Shown here in pieces: positions 17,481 through 25,743 of a DNA stretch of 52,988 nucleotides. Made by a program: the position numbers and the translations under genes. The stretch spans positions 1 to 52,988 of the forward strand of contig CAZWEZ010000010.1 of NCBI GenBank assembly GCA_964632795.1, given 5' to 3'. Source of the stretch: CAZWEZ01 sp964632795. GTDB lineage: Bacteria > Pseudomonadota > Alphaproteobacteria > Rhodospirillales > 2-02-FULL-58-16. How positions within the stretch are numbered: position 1 is the stretch's first letter; the number at the start of each line of letters is the position of its first letter. The notes below the pieces were generated by a model. It did not search any database. It saw only the letters and a program-made list of their open reading frames with translations, and had not been told where the DNA came from.

Positions 17481-17656
17481 TTATACCAGAGGTCAGAGAC
17501 ACTGACCTGTGGGCATCCTTCGACACGCGAGCTTCGCTCGCTGCTCAGGATGAGGCATCTCTTTGTTTTTCAACAAAATTCTCATCCTGAGCAGCCGCGC
17601 AAGCGGCGTGTCGAAGGATGGCCGGAGGAGTCAGTGATTGTGGCCGTTGGTATTAG
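17481..17656. repeat. Composite palindromic repeat (family 1 ends around a REP-like core)
   Basis: Outer ends TTATACCAGAGG and CCGTTGGTATTAG are inverted copies of the family-1 terminus. Inside, CATCCTTCGACACGCGAGC and its partner CGGCGTGTCGAAGGATG, together with CTCAGGATGAG / CTCATCCTGAG, form a second long inverted pair of a type common between genes in alphaproteobacteria. About 176 bp in all, between the liv terminator and the 3' end of mucR, whose stop codon is 19 nt beyond it. Confidence 0.85.
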
Positions 17657-17674
17657 GCGTGGATTTTCCCGCGC

Positions 17675-18115
17675 TTACCCGCGCTTGGGTTTCGATTTCC
17701 TCTTGCGGCCGAGCCCGACCTTCTTGGCGAACTCCGAGCGCTGTTTGGCGTAGTTGGGAGCCACCATGGGATAGTCCGGAGGCAGGTTCCACTTGGCCCG
17801 GTATTCCATCGGCGTCAGGTTGAAGGCCGTGCGCAGATGGCGCTTGAGCATCTTCAGCTTCTTGCCGTCTTCCAGGCAGACGATGAAATCGGCGGTTATC
17901 GACCTGCGGACGGGAACCGCCGGCTTGGGCGGCTCGGACGTCATCCCGCCGGGCGCGGCGGCCATGGTGTTCAAGGTCTCGAACACCCCATTGATGGCTT
18001 CGGGAATCCGCCGGGTGGGCATCTGGTTGCGGCTGACGTAGGAAGCGACGATATCGACCGCCATGCGCAAGACTTCCTCGCGGGAAACCTGTCCTGAAAT
18101 ATCTTCGTTCATCAC
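17675..18115 (-). CDS. mucR: MucR/Ros family transcriptional regulator
   Basis: MucR/Ros proteins bind AT-rich DNA and control exopolysaccharide, motility and cell-cycle genes in alphaproteobacteria. The 146-residue product has the full family pattern: SREEVLRMAVDIVASYVSRN at the oligomerising N-terminus, then ADFIVCLEDGKKLKMLKRHL, then LTPMEYRAKW and YPMVAPNYAKQRSEFAKKVG. Aligned with Ros, the four zinc ligands become Cys80, Asp83, His93 and Phe98, so one cysteine and one histidine are lost; such zinc-free variants are known in the family. A basic tail RKRKSKPKRG ends it. The upstream 290 nt are AT-rich, which fits autoregulation. Confidence 0.92.
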   Translation of the reverse strand: MMNEDISGQVSREEVLRMAVDIVASYVSRNQMPTRRIPEAINGVFETLNTMAAAPGGMTSEPPKPAVPVRRSITADFIVCLEDGKKLKMLKRHLRTAFNLTPMEYRAKWNLPPDYPMVAPNYAKQRSEFAKKVGLGRKRKSKPKRG

Positions 18116-18404
18116 GCAAGACCCGTCTTTGATAAAATCATCGGTAGATTATCATGTTACGAGTTATCTGTGCATGAATTGATTTTTCTGTCAAATCAAA
18201 TTCGGGAGGAAATCAATACTTGTTTCTTCAACAGATGACCATGCGAATTCATTAAATTTTCCTGTGAGAATGTTTTCCGCCCCGTCGCCGCGACTCGACA
18301 ACTTGTGGCAGGTTGGCATGGCGGTTCGATATATGGTACTAGTGGCCTGGATTACGCCATTGTGGAGGGGAACCGTTCCAATCGCCTTGGAACCGTCGGA
18401 CCGG

Positions 18405-18851
18405 ATGTCATCGCGAACCATCGCCATCGCCTGCGACCATGGCGGCCTGGAACTCAAGTCCCGGCTCGTCGAGGATCTCGAGGGCTACCGGCTCGAGGTC
18501 CTCGATCTCGGCTCGGACGGGCCGGACTCGGTGGATTATCCGGACTTCGGCTATGCCCTGGCCAAGGCCATCAAGGAGGGCCGGGCGGAGCGGGGGGTGT
18601 TGATCTGCGGCACCGGCATCGGGATGAGCATCGCCGCCAACCGCTATCCGGAAGTCCGCGCCGCCCTGGTCTATGACGCTTTCGGGGCGCGGCTGGCCCG
18701 CCAGCACAACGACGCCAACGTCATCTGCTTCGGCGGACGGACGATCGGCGTCGAGGTGGCCCGCGATTGCCTGAAGGTCTTCCTCGACACCGGGACCGAC
18801 GGCGCCGACCGCCACGCCCGGCGCGTGGCCAAGCTTTCCGATCCCGCATGA
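18405..18851 (+). CDS. rpiB: Ribose 5-phosphate isomerase B
   Basis: RpiB interconverts ribose 5-phosphate and ribulose 5-phosphate. The 148-residue product from the ATG at 18405 shows IAIACDHGG at the start, DYPDFGYALA, the active-site CGTGIGMSIAANR with catalytic Cys68, and RQHNDANVICFGGR with His101. An in-frame extension of 47 codons upstream lacks family similarity, and the chosen start gives the normal size. It stands 28 nt before glyA, the usual alphaproteobacterial arrangement. Confidence 0.94.
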   Translation: MSSRTIAIACDHGGLELKSRLVEDLEGYRLEVLDLGSDGPDSVDYPDFGYALAKAIKEGRAERGVLICGTGIGMSIAANRYPEVRAALVYDAFGARLARQHNDANVICFGGRTIGVEVARDCLKVFLDTGTDGADRHARRVAKLSDPA

Positions 18852-18879
18852 CGCAAAATACAGAGGTAAACCCCCGGAC

Positions 18880-20184
18880 ATGACCGCAGACACCCCCCAA
18901 TATTCCTCGCCATTCCTCGAGCGTTTCTTCGGCACTCCGCTGGCCGACAGCGACCCCGAGATCGTCCGCTCGGTGGGCGACGAGCTGCGGCGCGAGCAGG
19001 ACCAGATCGAGCTGATCGCTTCGGAGAACATCGTCTCGCGGGCCGTGCTCGAGGCCCAGGGCTCGGTGATGACCAACAAGTACGCCGAAGGCTATCCCGG
19101 ACGCCGCTACTACGGCGGTTGCGCGTACGTGGACGTCGCCGAGGAACTGGCCATCGAGCGGGCCAGGAAGCTGTTCGACTGCGAATACGCCAACGTCCAG
19201 CCCCATTCGGGCGCCCAGGCCAACGGCGCCGTGTTCCTGGCCCTGTTGCAACCCGGCGACACCTTCATGGGGATGGCGATGGCGGCCGGCGGCCACCTGA
19301 CCCACGGCGCCGCCCCGGCCCAGTCGGGCAAATGGTTCAATGCCGTCCAGTACGGGGTCCGCCGCGAGGACGGATTGATCGATTTCGACGAAGTCGAGAG
19401 ACTGGCCCTGGAGAACAGACCCAAGCTGATCGTCGTCGGCGGCTCGGCCTACCCGCGGACCCTGGATTTCGCGCGCTTCCGCGCCATCGCCGACCAGGTG
19501 GACGCCTATCTGATGGTCGACATGGCCCACATCGCCGGCTTGGTCGCCACCGGCATCCATCCCAGCCCGCTGCCCCACGCCCATGTGGTGACCACGACCA
19601 CCCACAAGACCCTGCGCGGGCCGCGCGGGGGGATGATCCTCGGCAACGATTCCGAACTCGGCAAAAAGATCAATTCCGCCGTCTTCCCGGGCCTCCAGGG
19701 GGGACCTCTGATGCACGTCATCGCCGCCAAGGCGGTCGCCTTCGGCGAGGCCCTGCGGCCTGAATTCAAGGCCTATTCGCAGAGCGTCGCCGACAACGCC
19801 AAGGTCCTCGCCTCGGTGCTCCTGGAGTGCGGTTTCGATATCGTGTCCGGGGGCACCGACACCCACCTCCTGCTGGTCGACCTCAGGCCCAAGGGCCTCA
19901 CCGGCAAGGCCGCCGAGGCCAGCCTGGAACGCGCCGGCATGACCTGCAACAAGAACGGCGTGCCGTTTGATCCGCAACCGCCCAGCGTGGCCTCGGGCAT
20001 CCGCCTGGGGACCCCGGCCGGGACCACCCGGGGGTTCGCGGGCGAGGAGTTCCGCCACATCGGCCACCAGATCGGCGAGGTGCTCGACCGCTTGGCGGCC
20101 AATCCCGATGACAACAGCGCCGCCGAAAAGGCGACGCGCGAGAAGGTCATGGAGTTATGCCGACGGTTCCCGATCTATTCGTAA
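18880..20184 (+). CDS. glyA: Serine hydroxymethyltransferase
   Basis: GlyA converts serine and tetrahydrofolate to glycine and 5,10-methylene-THF using pyridoxal phosphate. The 434 residues include LIASENIVS, the PLP-lysine motif TTTTHKTLRGPRGG with Lys243, and GGTDTHLLLVDLR. It is the main source of the methylene-THF that the MetF system at 41-44 kb would use, though the genes are 20 kb apart. It heads, with rpiB, the conserved glyA-nrdR-rib-nusB-thiL series; nrdR follows after 32 nt. Confidence 0.97.
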   Translation: MTADTPQYSSPFLERFFGTPLADSDPEIVRSVGDELRREQDQIELIASENIVSRAVLEAQGSVMTNKYAEGYPGRRYYGGCAYVDVAEELAIERARKLFDCEYANVQPHSGAQANGAVFLALLQPGDTFMGMAMAAGGHLTHGAAPAQSGKWFNAVQYGVRREDGLIDFDEVERLALENRPKLIVVGGSAYPRTLDFARFRAIADQVDAYLMVDMAHIAGLVATGIHPSPLPHAHVVTTTTHKTLRGPRGGMILGNDSELGKKINSAVFPGLQGGPLMHVIAAKAVAFGEALRPEFKAYSQSVADNAKVLASVLLECGFDIVSGGTDTHLLLVDLRPKGLTGKAAEASLERAGMTCNKNGVPFDPQPPSVASGIRLGTPAGTTRGFAGEEFRHIGHQIGEVLDRLAANPDDNSAAEKATREKVMELCRRFPIYS

Positions 20185-20216
20185 CCGTAACCAGACTATA
20201 GGGAGGACCAAAACCC

Positions 20217-20675
20217 ATGCGCTGTCCGTTTTGCGGCCACGGGGACACCCAGGTCAAAGACTCGCGTCCGACCGAAGACAACGCGACGATCCGCCGCCGC
20301 AGGTACTGCCCCGCCTGCAGCTCCCGCTTCACTACCTTCGAGCGGGTCCAGCTCCGCGAACTGTCGGTCCTCAAGAGCAGCGGCGAGAAGGCGCCGTTCG
20401 ACCGCGAAAAGCTGATGCGCTCGCTGGATATCGCGCTGCGCAAGCGGCCGGTCGAGGGCGAACACATCGAGCGCATCGTCAACAGCATCCAGCGTCGCCT
20501 GGAAACCCTCGGCGAGAACGAGATCCCGACCAAGGTCATCGGCGGGATGGTGATGGAACACCTGGCCGACCTGGATCAAGTCGCCTATGTCCGCTTCGCC
20601 TCGGTCTATCGCAACTTCCGCGAAGCCAAGGACTTCGAGGACTTCGTTGGGAAACTCGGCAGCGACGACGACTGA
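20217..20675 (+). CDS. nrdR: Transcriptional repressor NrdR
   Basis: NrdR represses ribonucleotide reductase genes according to the ATP/dATP state. The 152-residue product has the N-terminal zinc ribbon (CPFCGH at 3-8 and CPACSSRF at 31-38), the linker RRRRYCPAC-type arginines, and an ATP-cone domain from about residue 49 (LKSSGEKAPFDREKLMRSL). A GGGAGG sequence lies ahead of the ATG. It overlaps the likely ribD start by 29 nt. Confidence 0.96.
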   Translation: MRCPFCGHGDTQVKDSRPTEDNATIRRRRYCPACSSRFTTFERVQLRELSVLKSSGEKAPFDREKLMRSLDIALRKRPVEGEHIERIVNSIQRRLETLGENEIPTKVIGGMVMEHLADLDQVAYVRFASVYRNFREAKDFEDFVGKLGSDDD

Positions 20676-21783
20676 CGCCGACCACATCGACCACATGCGG
20701 TCGGCGCTGGTCCTGGCTCGGCGGGGGTTGGGAGAGGTCTGGCCCAACCCGGCGGTCGGTTGCGTGGTGGTCCGCGAGGACCTGGGCAACGTCGTCGTCG
20801 GCCGCGGCTGGACCCGGCCGGGCGGCCGCCCCCACGCCGAAACCGAAGCCCTGCGGCGGGCCGGCCCCAAGGCCACGGGGGCCACCGCCTACGTGACCCT
20901 GGAACCCTGCGACCACCACGGCCGGACCCCGCCGTGCAGCCGGGCCCTGATCGAGGCCGGCATCGCCCGCGCCGTGATCGCCACCGCCGACCCCGATCCC
21001 AGGGTCTCGGGCAACGGGGCGGCCCGTCTCGAGGCCGCCGGCATCGACGTCGTCCACGGGGTGTGCGAGGACGAGGCGAAGCGGCTCAACGCCGGATACC
21101 TGTTGAGGGTCATCGAGGGCCGCCCCCTGTTCACTCTCAAGCTGGCGACCACCCTGGACGGACGGATCGCCACCGGGGCCGGCGACAGCCTCTGGATAAC
21201 CGGCCCCGAGGCCCGGCGGATGGCGCACCGGATGCGGGCCGACCACGATGGGGTGATGATCGGCATCGGCACCGCCCTGGCCGACGATCCCCGGCTGACG
21301 TGCCGGCTGGCGGGGCTCGAAGCGCGCTCTCCGGTGCGTATCGTCGCCGACAGCCGGATGCGGTTGCCGGTGACCGGCGCCCTGGTGGCGACGGCGCGGG
21401 ACACCCCGACCTGGCTGGTCACCGCCAGGGGCGCCGGGGACGGCCAACGCGCCGACTACGAATCCCGCGGGGTGACGGTGATCGAGGTCGAAGCCGACGC
21501 CCAGGGGCGTCCCGACATTCGCCGCCTGGCCGAGGAACTGGCGGCCAGGGGGCTGACCCGGGTCCTGGTCGAGGGCGGCGGCCGGCTGGCGGGGGCGCTG
21601 CTGGGCGCCGGGCTGGTCGACGGGCTGGCCTGGTTCCGCAGTTCTCGCCTGATCGGCGGCGACGGCATCCCCGCCGCCGCCGCTTTCGGAATCGAGACGC
21701 TGGACCAAGCCCCGGCATTCACCCGCGCGACGGCATGGAAAGCCGGCGCCGACATCCTGGAAACCTATCTTCGCCAGACCTGA
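20647..21783 (+). CDS. ribD: Bifunctional riboflavin biosynthesis deaminase/reductase RibD
   Basis: RibD deaminates and then reduces the pyrimidine intermediate of riboflavin synthesis. The N-terminal deaminase has the zinc-site HAETEAL and TLEPCDHHGRTPPC; the C-terminal reductase begins near residue 145 (PLFTLKLATTLDGRIA) and contains VLVEGGGRLAGALL. The proposed TTG start at 20647 follows a GAGGA by 5 nt and keeps residues before MRSALVLARRGLG that other RibD proteins also have; the ATG at 20695 would start directly at that motif. Its TGA stop is the first base triplet of a family-2 repeat end that runs to the ribE start. Confidence 0.93.
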   Translation: MGNSAATTTDADHIDHMRSALVLARRGLGEVWPNPAVGCVVVREDLGNVVVGRGWTRPGGRPHAETEALRRAGPKATGATAYVTLEPCDHHGRTPPCSRALIEAGIARAVIATADPDPRVSGNGAARLEAAGIDVVHGVCEDEAKRLNAGYLLRVIEGRPLFTLKLATTLDGRIATGAGDSLWITGPEARRMAHRMRADHDGVMIGIGTALADDPRLTCRLAGLEARSPVRIVADSRMRLPVTGALVATARDTPTWLVTARGAGDGQRADYESRGVTVIEVEADAQGRPDIRRLAEELAARGLTRVLVEGGGRLAGALLGAGLVDGLAWFRSSRLIGGDGIPAAAAFGIETLDQAPAFTRATAWKAGADILETYLRQT

Positions 21784-21808
21784 GAGCCTGTTTGGAAAGT
21801 CGATCATG
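21780..21808 (+). repeat. Family-2 repeat end filling the ribD-ribE gap
   Basis: CTGAGAGCCTGTTTGG followed by AAAGTCGATCATG matches 32415-32443 at 27 of 29 positions. The TGA is the stop codon of ribD and the ATG is the start codon of ribE, so the repeat end is the whole intergenic segment. Confidence 0.75.
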
Positions 21809-22393
21809 TTCACCGGAATCATCACCGACATGGGGCGCCTGCGCGCCATCGAGCGCAAGGGCGACACCCGCTTCGAATTCACCACCTGTTTCGACACCGC
21901 CGAGATCCCGATCGGCGCCTCGATCTGCTGTTCGGGGGCCTGCATGACGGTGATCGACAAGGGCCCCGGCTGGTTCGCCGTCTCGGCCTCGGCGGAAACC
22001 CTGTCGAAGACGACCCTCGGCTCGTGGAAGGCGGAGACCCCGGTCAACTTCGAGCGCCCGCTCAGGATGGGCGACGAACTGGGCGGCCACATCGTCTCGG
22101 GCCACGTCGACGGCGTCGCCGCCGTCATCGCCATCACCCCGGAAGGGGATTCTCTGCGCTTCGTCTTCGAGGTCCCGGAACCCTTGCGGAAATTCATCGC
22201 CGCCAAGGGTTCGGTGGCGATCGACGGCGTTTCGCTGACCGTCAACGAGGTCGAGGACGGACGGTTCGGGGTCAACATCATCCCCCACACCCGCGAGGTG
22301 ACGACCTTCGGCTCGCTGGCCGTCGGCGATACCGTAAACCTGGAAATCGACATGCTGGCACGCTATGTTGCGCGCCTTCTTGACAAGGAGTGA
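21806..22393 (+). CDS. ribE: Riboflavin synthase alpha subunit
   Basis: RibE dismutates two 6,7-dimethyl-8-ribityllumazine molecules to riboflavin. The 195-residue product has the two tandem lumazine-binding repeats: the first begins MFTGIITDMGRL, with CCSGACMTVI; the second has GGHIVSGHVDGVA and VAIDGVSLTVNEV. No clear Shine-Dalgarno precedes it because the 22-nt gap consists of a repeat end, so expression probably depends on ribosomes finishing ribD. The gene is followed by ribBA after 3 nt. Confidence 0.95.
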   Translation: MFTGIITDMGRLRAIERKGDTRFEFTTCFDTAEIPIGASICCSGACMTVIDKGPGWFAVSASAETLSKTTLGSWKAETPVNFERPLRMGDELGGHIVSGHVDGVAAVIAITPEGDSLRFVFEVPEPLRKFIAAKGSVAIDGVSLTVNEVEDGRFGVNIIPHTREVTTFGSLAVGDTVNLEIDMLARYVARLLDKE

Positions 22394-22396
22394 CCC

Positions 22397-23506
22397 GTGC
22401 CTCACCGCGAGAACCTGTCGTCCATCGATGACATCATCGACGACGCCCGCAACGGCCGGATGTTCATCCTGGTCGATGACGAGGAGCGGGAGAACGAGGG
22501 CGACCTGGTGATCCCGGCCCAGATGGCGACCCCCGAAGCGATCAACTTCATGGCCAAGCACGGCCGCGGCCTGATCTGCCTGGCCCTGACCCCGAGGCGG
22601 GTCAAGGAGCTGAACCTGCCCTTGATGGCCCGCAACAACGTCTCGCGCCACCAGACCGCCTTCACCGTCTCGATCGAGGCCGGGGAAGGGGTGAGCACCG
22701 GGATCTCGGCCTCCGACCGGGCGCGCACCATCAGCGTCGCCATCGACACCACCAAGGGCGAGGACGACATCGTCAGCCCGGGCCACGTCTTCCCGCTCGA
22801 GTCCAGGGACGGCGGGGTGCTGGTCCGCGCCGGTCATACCGAGGCCTCGGTCGACATCTCCCGCCTGGCGGGGCTCAACCCGTCGGGCGTGGTGTGCGAG
22901 ATCATGAACGAGGACGGCACCATGGCCCGGATGCCGGACCTGGTGAAGTTCGCCCAGTTCCACGGCGTCAAGATCGGCACCATCGCCGACCTCATCGCCT
23001 ACCGCCTGAAGCACGACCGCATCGTCGTCAGGTCGCTGGAGACCACCCTGGACAGCCTCTACGGCGGCCAGTTCCGGATGTACGTCTACATCAACCAGGT
23101 GACCTATGCCGAGCACATCGCCCTGGTCAAGGGCGACCTGTCCACGGACGATGCGGTGCTGGTCCGCATGCATGCCCTGAACGTGCTGGAAGACGTGCTC
23201 GGGGACAACAGCGCCGACAAGGCCCACGAACTGCACCAGGCGATGCGGATGATCGCCGAACTGGACCGCGGCGTGGTGGTGTTGATCCGCGAACCGCGCC
23301 CGACCAGCCTCTCGGACCGGGTCCGGGCGAGGATCGGCAAGACCGAACACCTGTCCGGCGAGTTGCGCGACTACGGCGTCGGCGCACAGATTTTGCTCGA
23401 TCTCGGGATCAGGGATATGATCCTGTTGTCCAATACCAAGCGCACCATCGTCGGCCTCGAAGGCTACGGCCTGACCGTCGTCGATCAGCGCCCCATACCG
23501 GCCTGA
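22397..23506 (+). CDS. ribBA: 3,4-dihydroxy-2-butanone 4-phosphate synthase with degenerate GTP cyclohydrolase II domain
   Basis: Residues 1-200 form an intact DHBP synthase (RibB): VDDEERENEGDLVIPAQ, RHQTAFTVSIEAG and GHTEASVDISRLAG. Residues about 205-369 have the RibA fold, but the zinc-binding CLTGDxxGSxxCDCG stretch of GTP cyclohydrolase II is replaced by MHALNVLEDVLGDNSADKA, with none of the three cysteines. The cyclohydrolase half should therefore be inactive, as in many alphaproteobacteria, and a separate ribA is needed elsewhere. The GTG start at 22397 has AAGGAG six bases ahead. Third riboflavin gene of the operon. Confidence 0.93.
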   Translation: MPHRENLSSIDDIIDDARNGRMFILVDDEERENEGDLVIPAQMATPEAINFMAKHGRGLICLALTPRRVKELNLPLMARNNVSRHQTAFTVSIEAGEGVSTGISASDRARTISVAIDTTKGEDDIVSPGHVFPLESRDGGVLVRAGHTEASVDISRLAGLNPSGVVCEIMNEDGTMARMPDLVKFAQFHGVKIGTIADLIAYRLKHDRIVVRSLETTLDSLYGGQFRMYVYINQVTYAEHIALVKGDLSTDDAVLVRMHALNVLEDVLGDNSADKAHELHQAMRMIAELDRGVVVLIREPRPTSLSDRVRARIGKTEHLSGELRDYGVGAQILLDLGIRDMILLSNTKRTIVGLEGYGLTVVDQRPIPA

Positions 23507-23516
23507 GAAACCGATC

Positions 23517-23984
23517 ATGAGCGAACCAACGCGCATCCTCATCGCCGAAGCCCGCTTCTACGAGGACATCGCCGACCAACTGGCCGCGGGGGCGGTTTCG
23601 GTCCTCGACGAAGCCGGCGCCTCATACGAACGCCTGGCCGTTCCGGGGGTCTTCGAGATCCCGGCGGCGATCCGCTTCGCGATCCGCTCGATGGAGGTCC
23701 GCGCCGCCCCCGAGGGGTGTTACGGCGGGTTCATCGTGCTGGGGTGCGTCATCCGCGGCGAGACCGACCACTACGAACACATCTGCCGCACCGCCAGCCA
23801 GGCGCTGATGGACATCGCGGTCACCTACAGTGTCGCCATGGGGTTCGGGATCCTCACCTGCGAGAACCACGAGCAGGCCTGGGAGCGGGCCGCCGTGGAC
23901 CGCAAGAACAAGGGCGCCGAGGCGGCCAGGGCCTGCCTGCGGATGATGGAACTCAAGAAGATTCTCCATCTCGTGATCCGATGA
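23517..23984 (+). CDS. ribH: 6,7-dimethyl-8-ribityllumazine synthase
   Basis: RibH joins the butanone phosphate (from RibB) to the pyrimidine made by RibD and forms an icosahedral or pentameric particle. The 155 residues include VPGVFEIPAAIRFAI, GCVIRGETDHYEHIC with the catalytic histidine, and GFGILTCENHEQAWERA. The stop overlaps the nusB start by 4 nt (ATGA). Confidence 0.96.
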   Translation: MSEPTRILIAEARFYEDIADQLAAGAVSVLDEAGASYERLAVPGVFEIPAAIRFAIRSMEVRAAPEGCYGGFIVLGCVIRGETDHYEHICRTASQALMDIAVTYSVAMGFGILTCENHEQAWERAAVDRKNKGAEAARACLRMMELKKILHLVIR

Positions 23985-24505
23985 GCACCCCCGCCGAGGC
24001 GACCGAAGCCAAGGGCGAAGCGGCGGCCAGCGGGCGCCGGCGAAGCGCCGCCCGTCTGGCCGCCGTCCAGGCTCTCTACGAGATGGACGTCGCCGGGGCA
24101 CCGGCCGACCCGGTGCTTCGCGAATTCCTCCACGAACGTTGGCGCCGCATCGACGACGGGGTCCCGGGGCCCCTCGCCGAACCCGACGGCGTGCTGCTCG
24201 ACGATCTGGTGCGCGGTGTTTCGGATCGCCGGGACGAACTCGACGGGTTGATCGGGCCGGTGCTTTGCGCTGAGTGGACCATGGAGCGCCTGGAAATGCT
24301 GTTGCGGGCCATCCTCCGGGCCGGGACCTACGAGCTCCGGGCGCGCCGCGACATCCCGCCACGGGTCGTCATCTCCGAGTACGTCGAGATCGCCCATGCC
24401 TTCTTCGCCGGCAACGAGGTGGGGTTCGTCAATGGCGTACTCGACCGTCTGGCCCGTTCCCTGCGGGCCGAGCAGATGAAGGAAGACGCCGGTGGGCGGA
24501 CCTAG
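23981..24505 (+). CDS. nusB: Transcription antitermination factor NusB
   Basis: NusB with NusE binds boxA RNA during rRNA transcription. The 174-residue product has SAARLAAVQALYEMDVAG at the start and the conserved C-terminal half LRAILRAGTYELRAR, VVISEYVEIAHAFFAG and FVNGVLDRLAR. The frame is open much further upstream inside ribH, but the ATG overlapping the ribH stop gives the normal size. It overlaps thiL by 14 nt. Confidence 0.95.
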   Translation: MSTPAEATEAKGEAAASGRRRSAARLAAVQALYEMDVAGAPADPVLREFLHERWRRIDDGVPGPLAEPDGVLLDDLVRGVSDRRDELDGLIGPVLCAEWTMERLEMLLRAILRAGTYELRARRDIPPRVVISEYVEIAHAFFAGNEVGFVNGVLDRLARSLRAEQMKEDAGGRT

Positions 24506-25484
24506 AAGAGTAGGTGAATTCGAAGTCATCCGCCGCTTCTTCGCCCCCCTGGCCGCCGCCGCGCCGGGGGCCCTGGGACTTGCCGACGATGCCGCCGTGC
24601 TCGAGGTGGAGGCCGGCCGCCGGCTGGTGGTGACCACCGACACGGTGGTCGCGGGCGGCCACTTCCCACACCAGGCATCCCCGGAGACGGTCGCCGCCAA
24701 GATGCTGCGGGTCAACCTTTCCGACCTCGCGGCGATGGGCGCCGAGGCGTTCGCCTACACCCTTTCGGTGGCCCTTCCCGAAGACGTCGACGACGACTGG
24801 CTGGAGCGTTTCTCAGCCGCCCTGGCCGGCGAGCAGGATACCTTCCGGGTGACCTTGATCGGCGGCGACACGGTGGCCACGCCAGGGCCGCTGACCCTCA
24901 CCGTGTGCGCCCTGGGGACGGTGGCCGAGGGCCGCGAGTTGCGCCGCTCGGCGGCCCGCCCGGGAGACGGGATCTACGTCTCGGGCACCATCGGCGACGC
25001 CGCCCTGGGCCTGTTGGCGCTCGGCGGCGAGCTGGACGAACTGTCGGCGGACCATCGCCAAGCCTTGATCGAACGCTACCACCGGCCGCGGCCGCGGATG
25101 GAACTGGGGGCGCGGCTGGCCGGGGTGGCCCATGGCGCGACCGATATCTCCGACGGCCTGGTCGCCGACCTCGGCCACGTCTGCGAAGCATCGGGCGTCG
25201 GCGCCAGGCTCGAAGCGGGCCGGGTTCCGCTGTCGGCGGCGGGCCGGGCCGCGCTCGACGCCGCCCCCGAACGGATGGCGACGGTGCTGACGGGGGGCGA
25301 CGACTACGAGATCCTGTTCACCGCGCCGACCGGCTCGAACGACGCGGTGGAACGGCTGTCCGGGGAACTGGACCTGCCCCTCACCGCGGTCGGGCGGATT
25401 TCCACCGGGCCGGGCGGCGTCGCGGTGATCGACGAACGAGGCGCCGAGATGGTCCTCGAGCGGGGCGGATTCAGCCATTTCTGA
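24492..25484 (+). CDS. thiL: Thiamine-monophosphate kinase
   Basis: ThiL phosphorylates thiamine monophosphate to the active diphosphate cofactor. The 330-residue product shows EFEVIRRFFAPL, the magnesium-binding GLADDAAVLE, TTDTVVAGGHF, NLSDLAAMGAEAFAY, and later GATDISDGLVADLGH and TGGDDYEILF. The GTG at 24492 overlaps nusB by 14 nt. Last gene of the operon; the 169-bp MITE-like palindrome begins 24 nt after its stop and may serve as a terminator. Confidence 0.95.
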   Translation: MGGPRRVGEFEVIRRFFAPLAAAAPGALGLADDAAVLEVEAGRRLVVTTDTVVAGGHFPHQASPETVAAKMLRVNLSDLAAMGAEAFAYTLSVALPEDVDDDWLERFSAALAGEQDTFRVTLIGGDTVATPGPLTLTVCALGTVAEGRELRRSAARPGDGIYVSGTIGDAALGLLALGGELDELSADHRQALIERYHRPRPRMELGARLAGVAHGATDISDGLVADLGHVCEASGVGARLEAGRVPLSAAGRAALDAAPERMATVLTGGDDYEILFTAPTGSNDAVERLSGELDLPLTAVGRISTGPGGVAVIDERGAEMVLERGGFSHF

Positions 25485-25507
25485 GCGCGGAATTATGAAA
25501 GTCTGTA

Positions 25508-25676
25508 CTAGTGTCCTGGTTCCTAAGTTGGTGGCATTTAGGGTCGCTTTTCCCGGCCTCTGGAGGGCGTCGGCGCCGCTTACCGATGGCCCCCCGCATC
25601 GCCGGCGCGGCGCCTCCTACCCAGAGGTCGGGAAAAGCGATCCTAAATGCCACCAACTTAGGAACCAGGACACTAG
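25508..25676. mobile_element. 169-bp MITE-like element with 56-bp terminal inverted repeats
   Basis: The arms 25508-25563 and 25621-25676 are inverted copies with 54 of 56 matching bases; each begins CTAGTGTCCTGGTTCC at its outer end. The 57-nt centre has no coding capacity and itself contains GC-rich inverted bits (GGCGCCGC / GCGGCGCC). Each end carries CTAG, so a TA duplication typical of Tc1/mariner-IS630 type transposition would be hidden in it. A non-autonomous element mobilised in trans is the best reading; no transposase is in the window. Confidence 0.8.
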
Positions 25677-25743
25677 GCCACGGAGGGCTTTTCACGGGGC
25701 CCCCAACCAGGGATAATGAAATAAAGGCTGTGAACGGCGGAAC

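Noticed and set aside
18205..18255. Possible leader peptide with a GGGAGG site before TTGTTTCTTCAACAG upstream of rpiB
   Set aside because: Only about 11 codons, no known attenuator pattern, and it lies in AT-rich DNA likely serving the mucR promoter.
22000..22396. Search for an FMN riboswitch in the riboflavin operon
   Set aside because: No RFN-element sequence boxes are visible ahead of ribD, ribE or ribBA; gaps are 3-22 nt.
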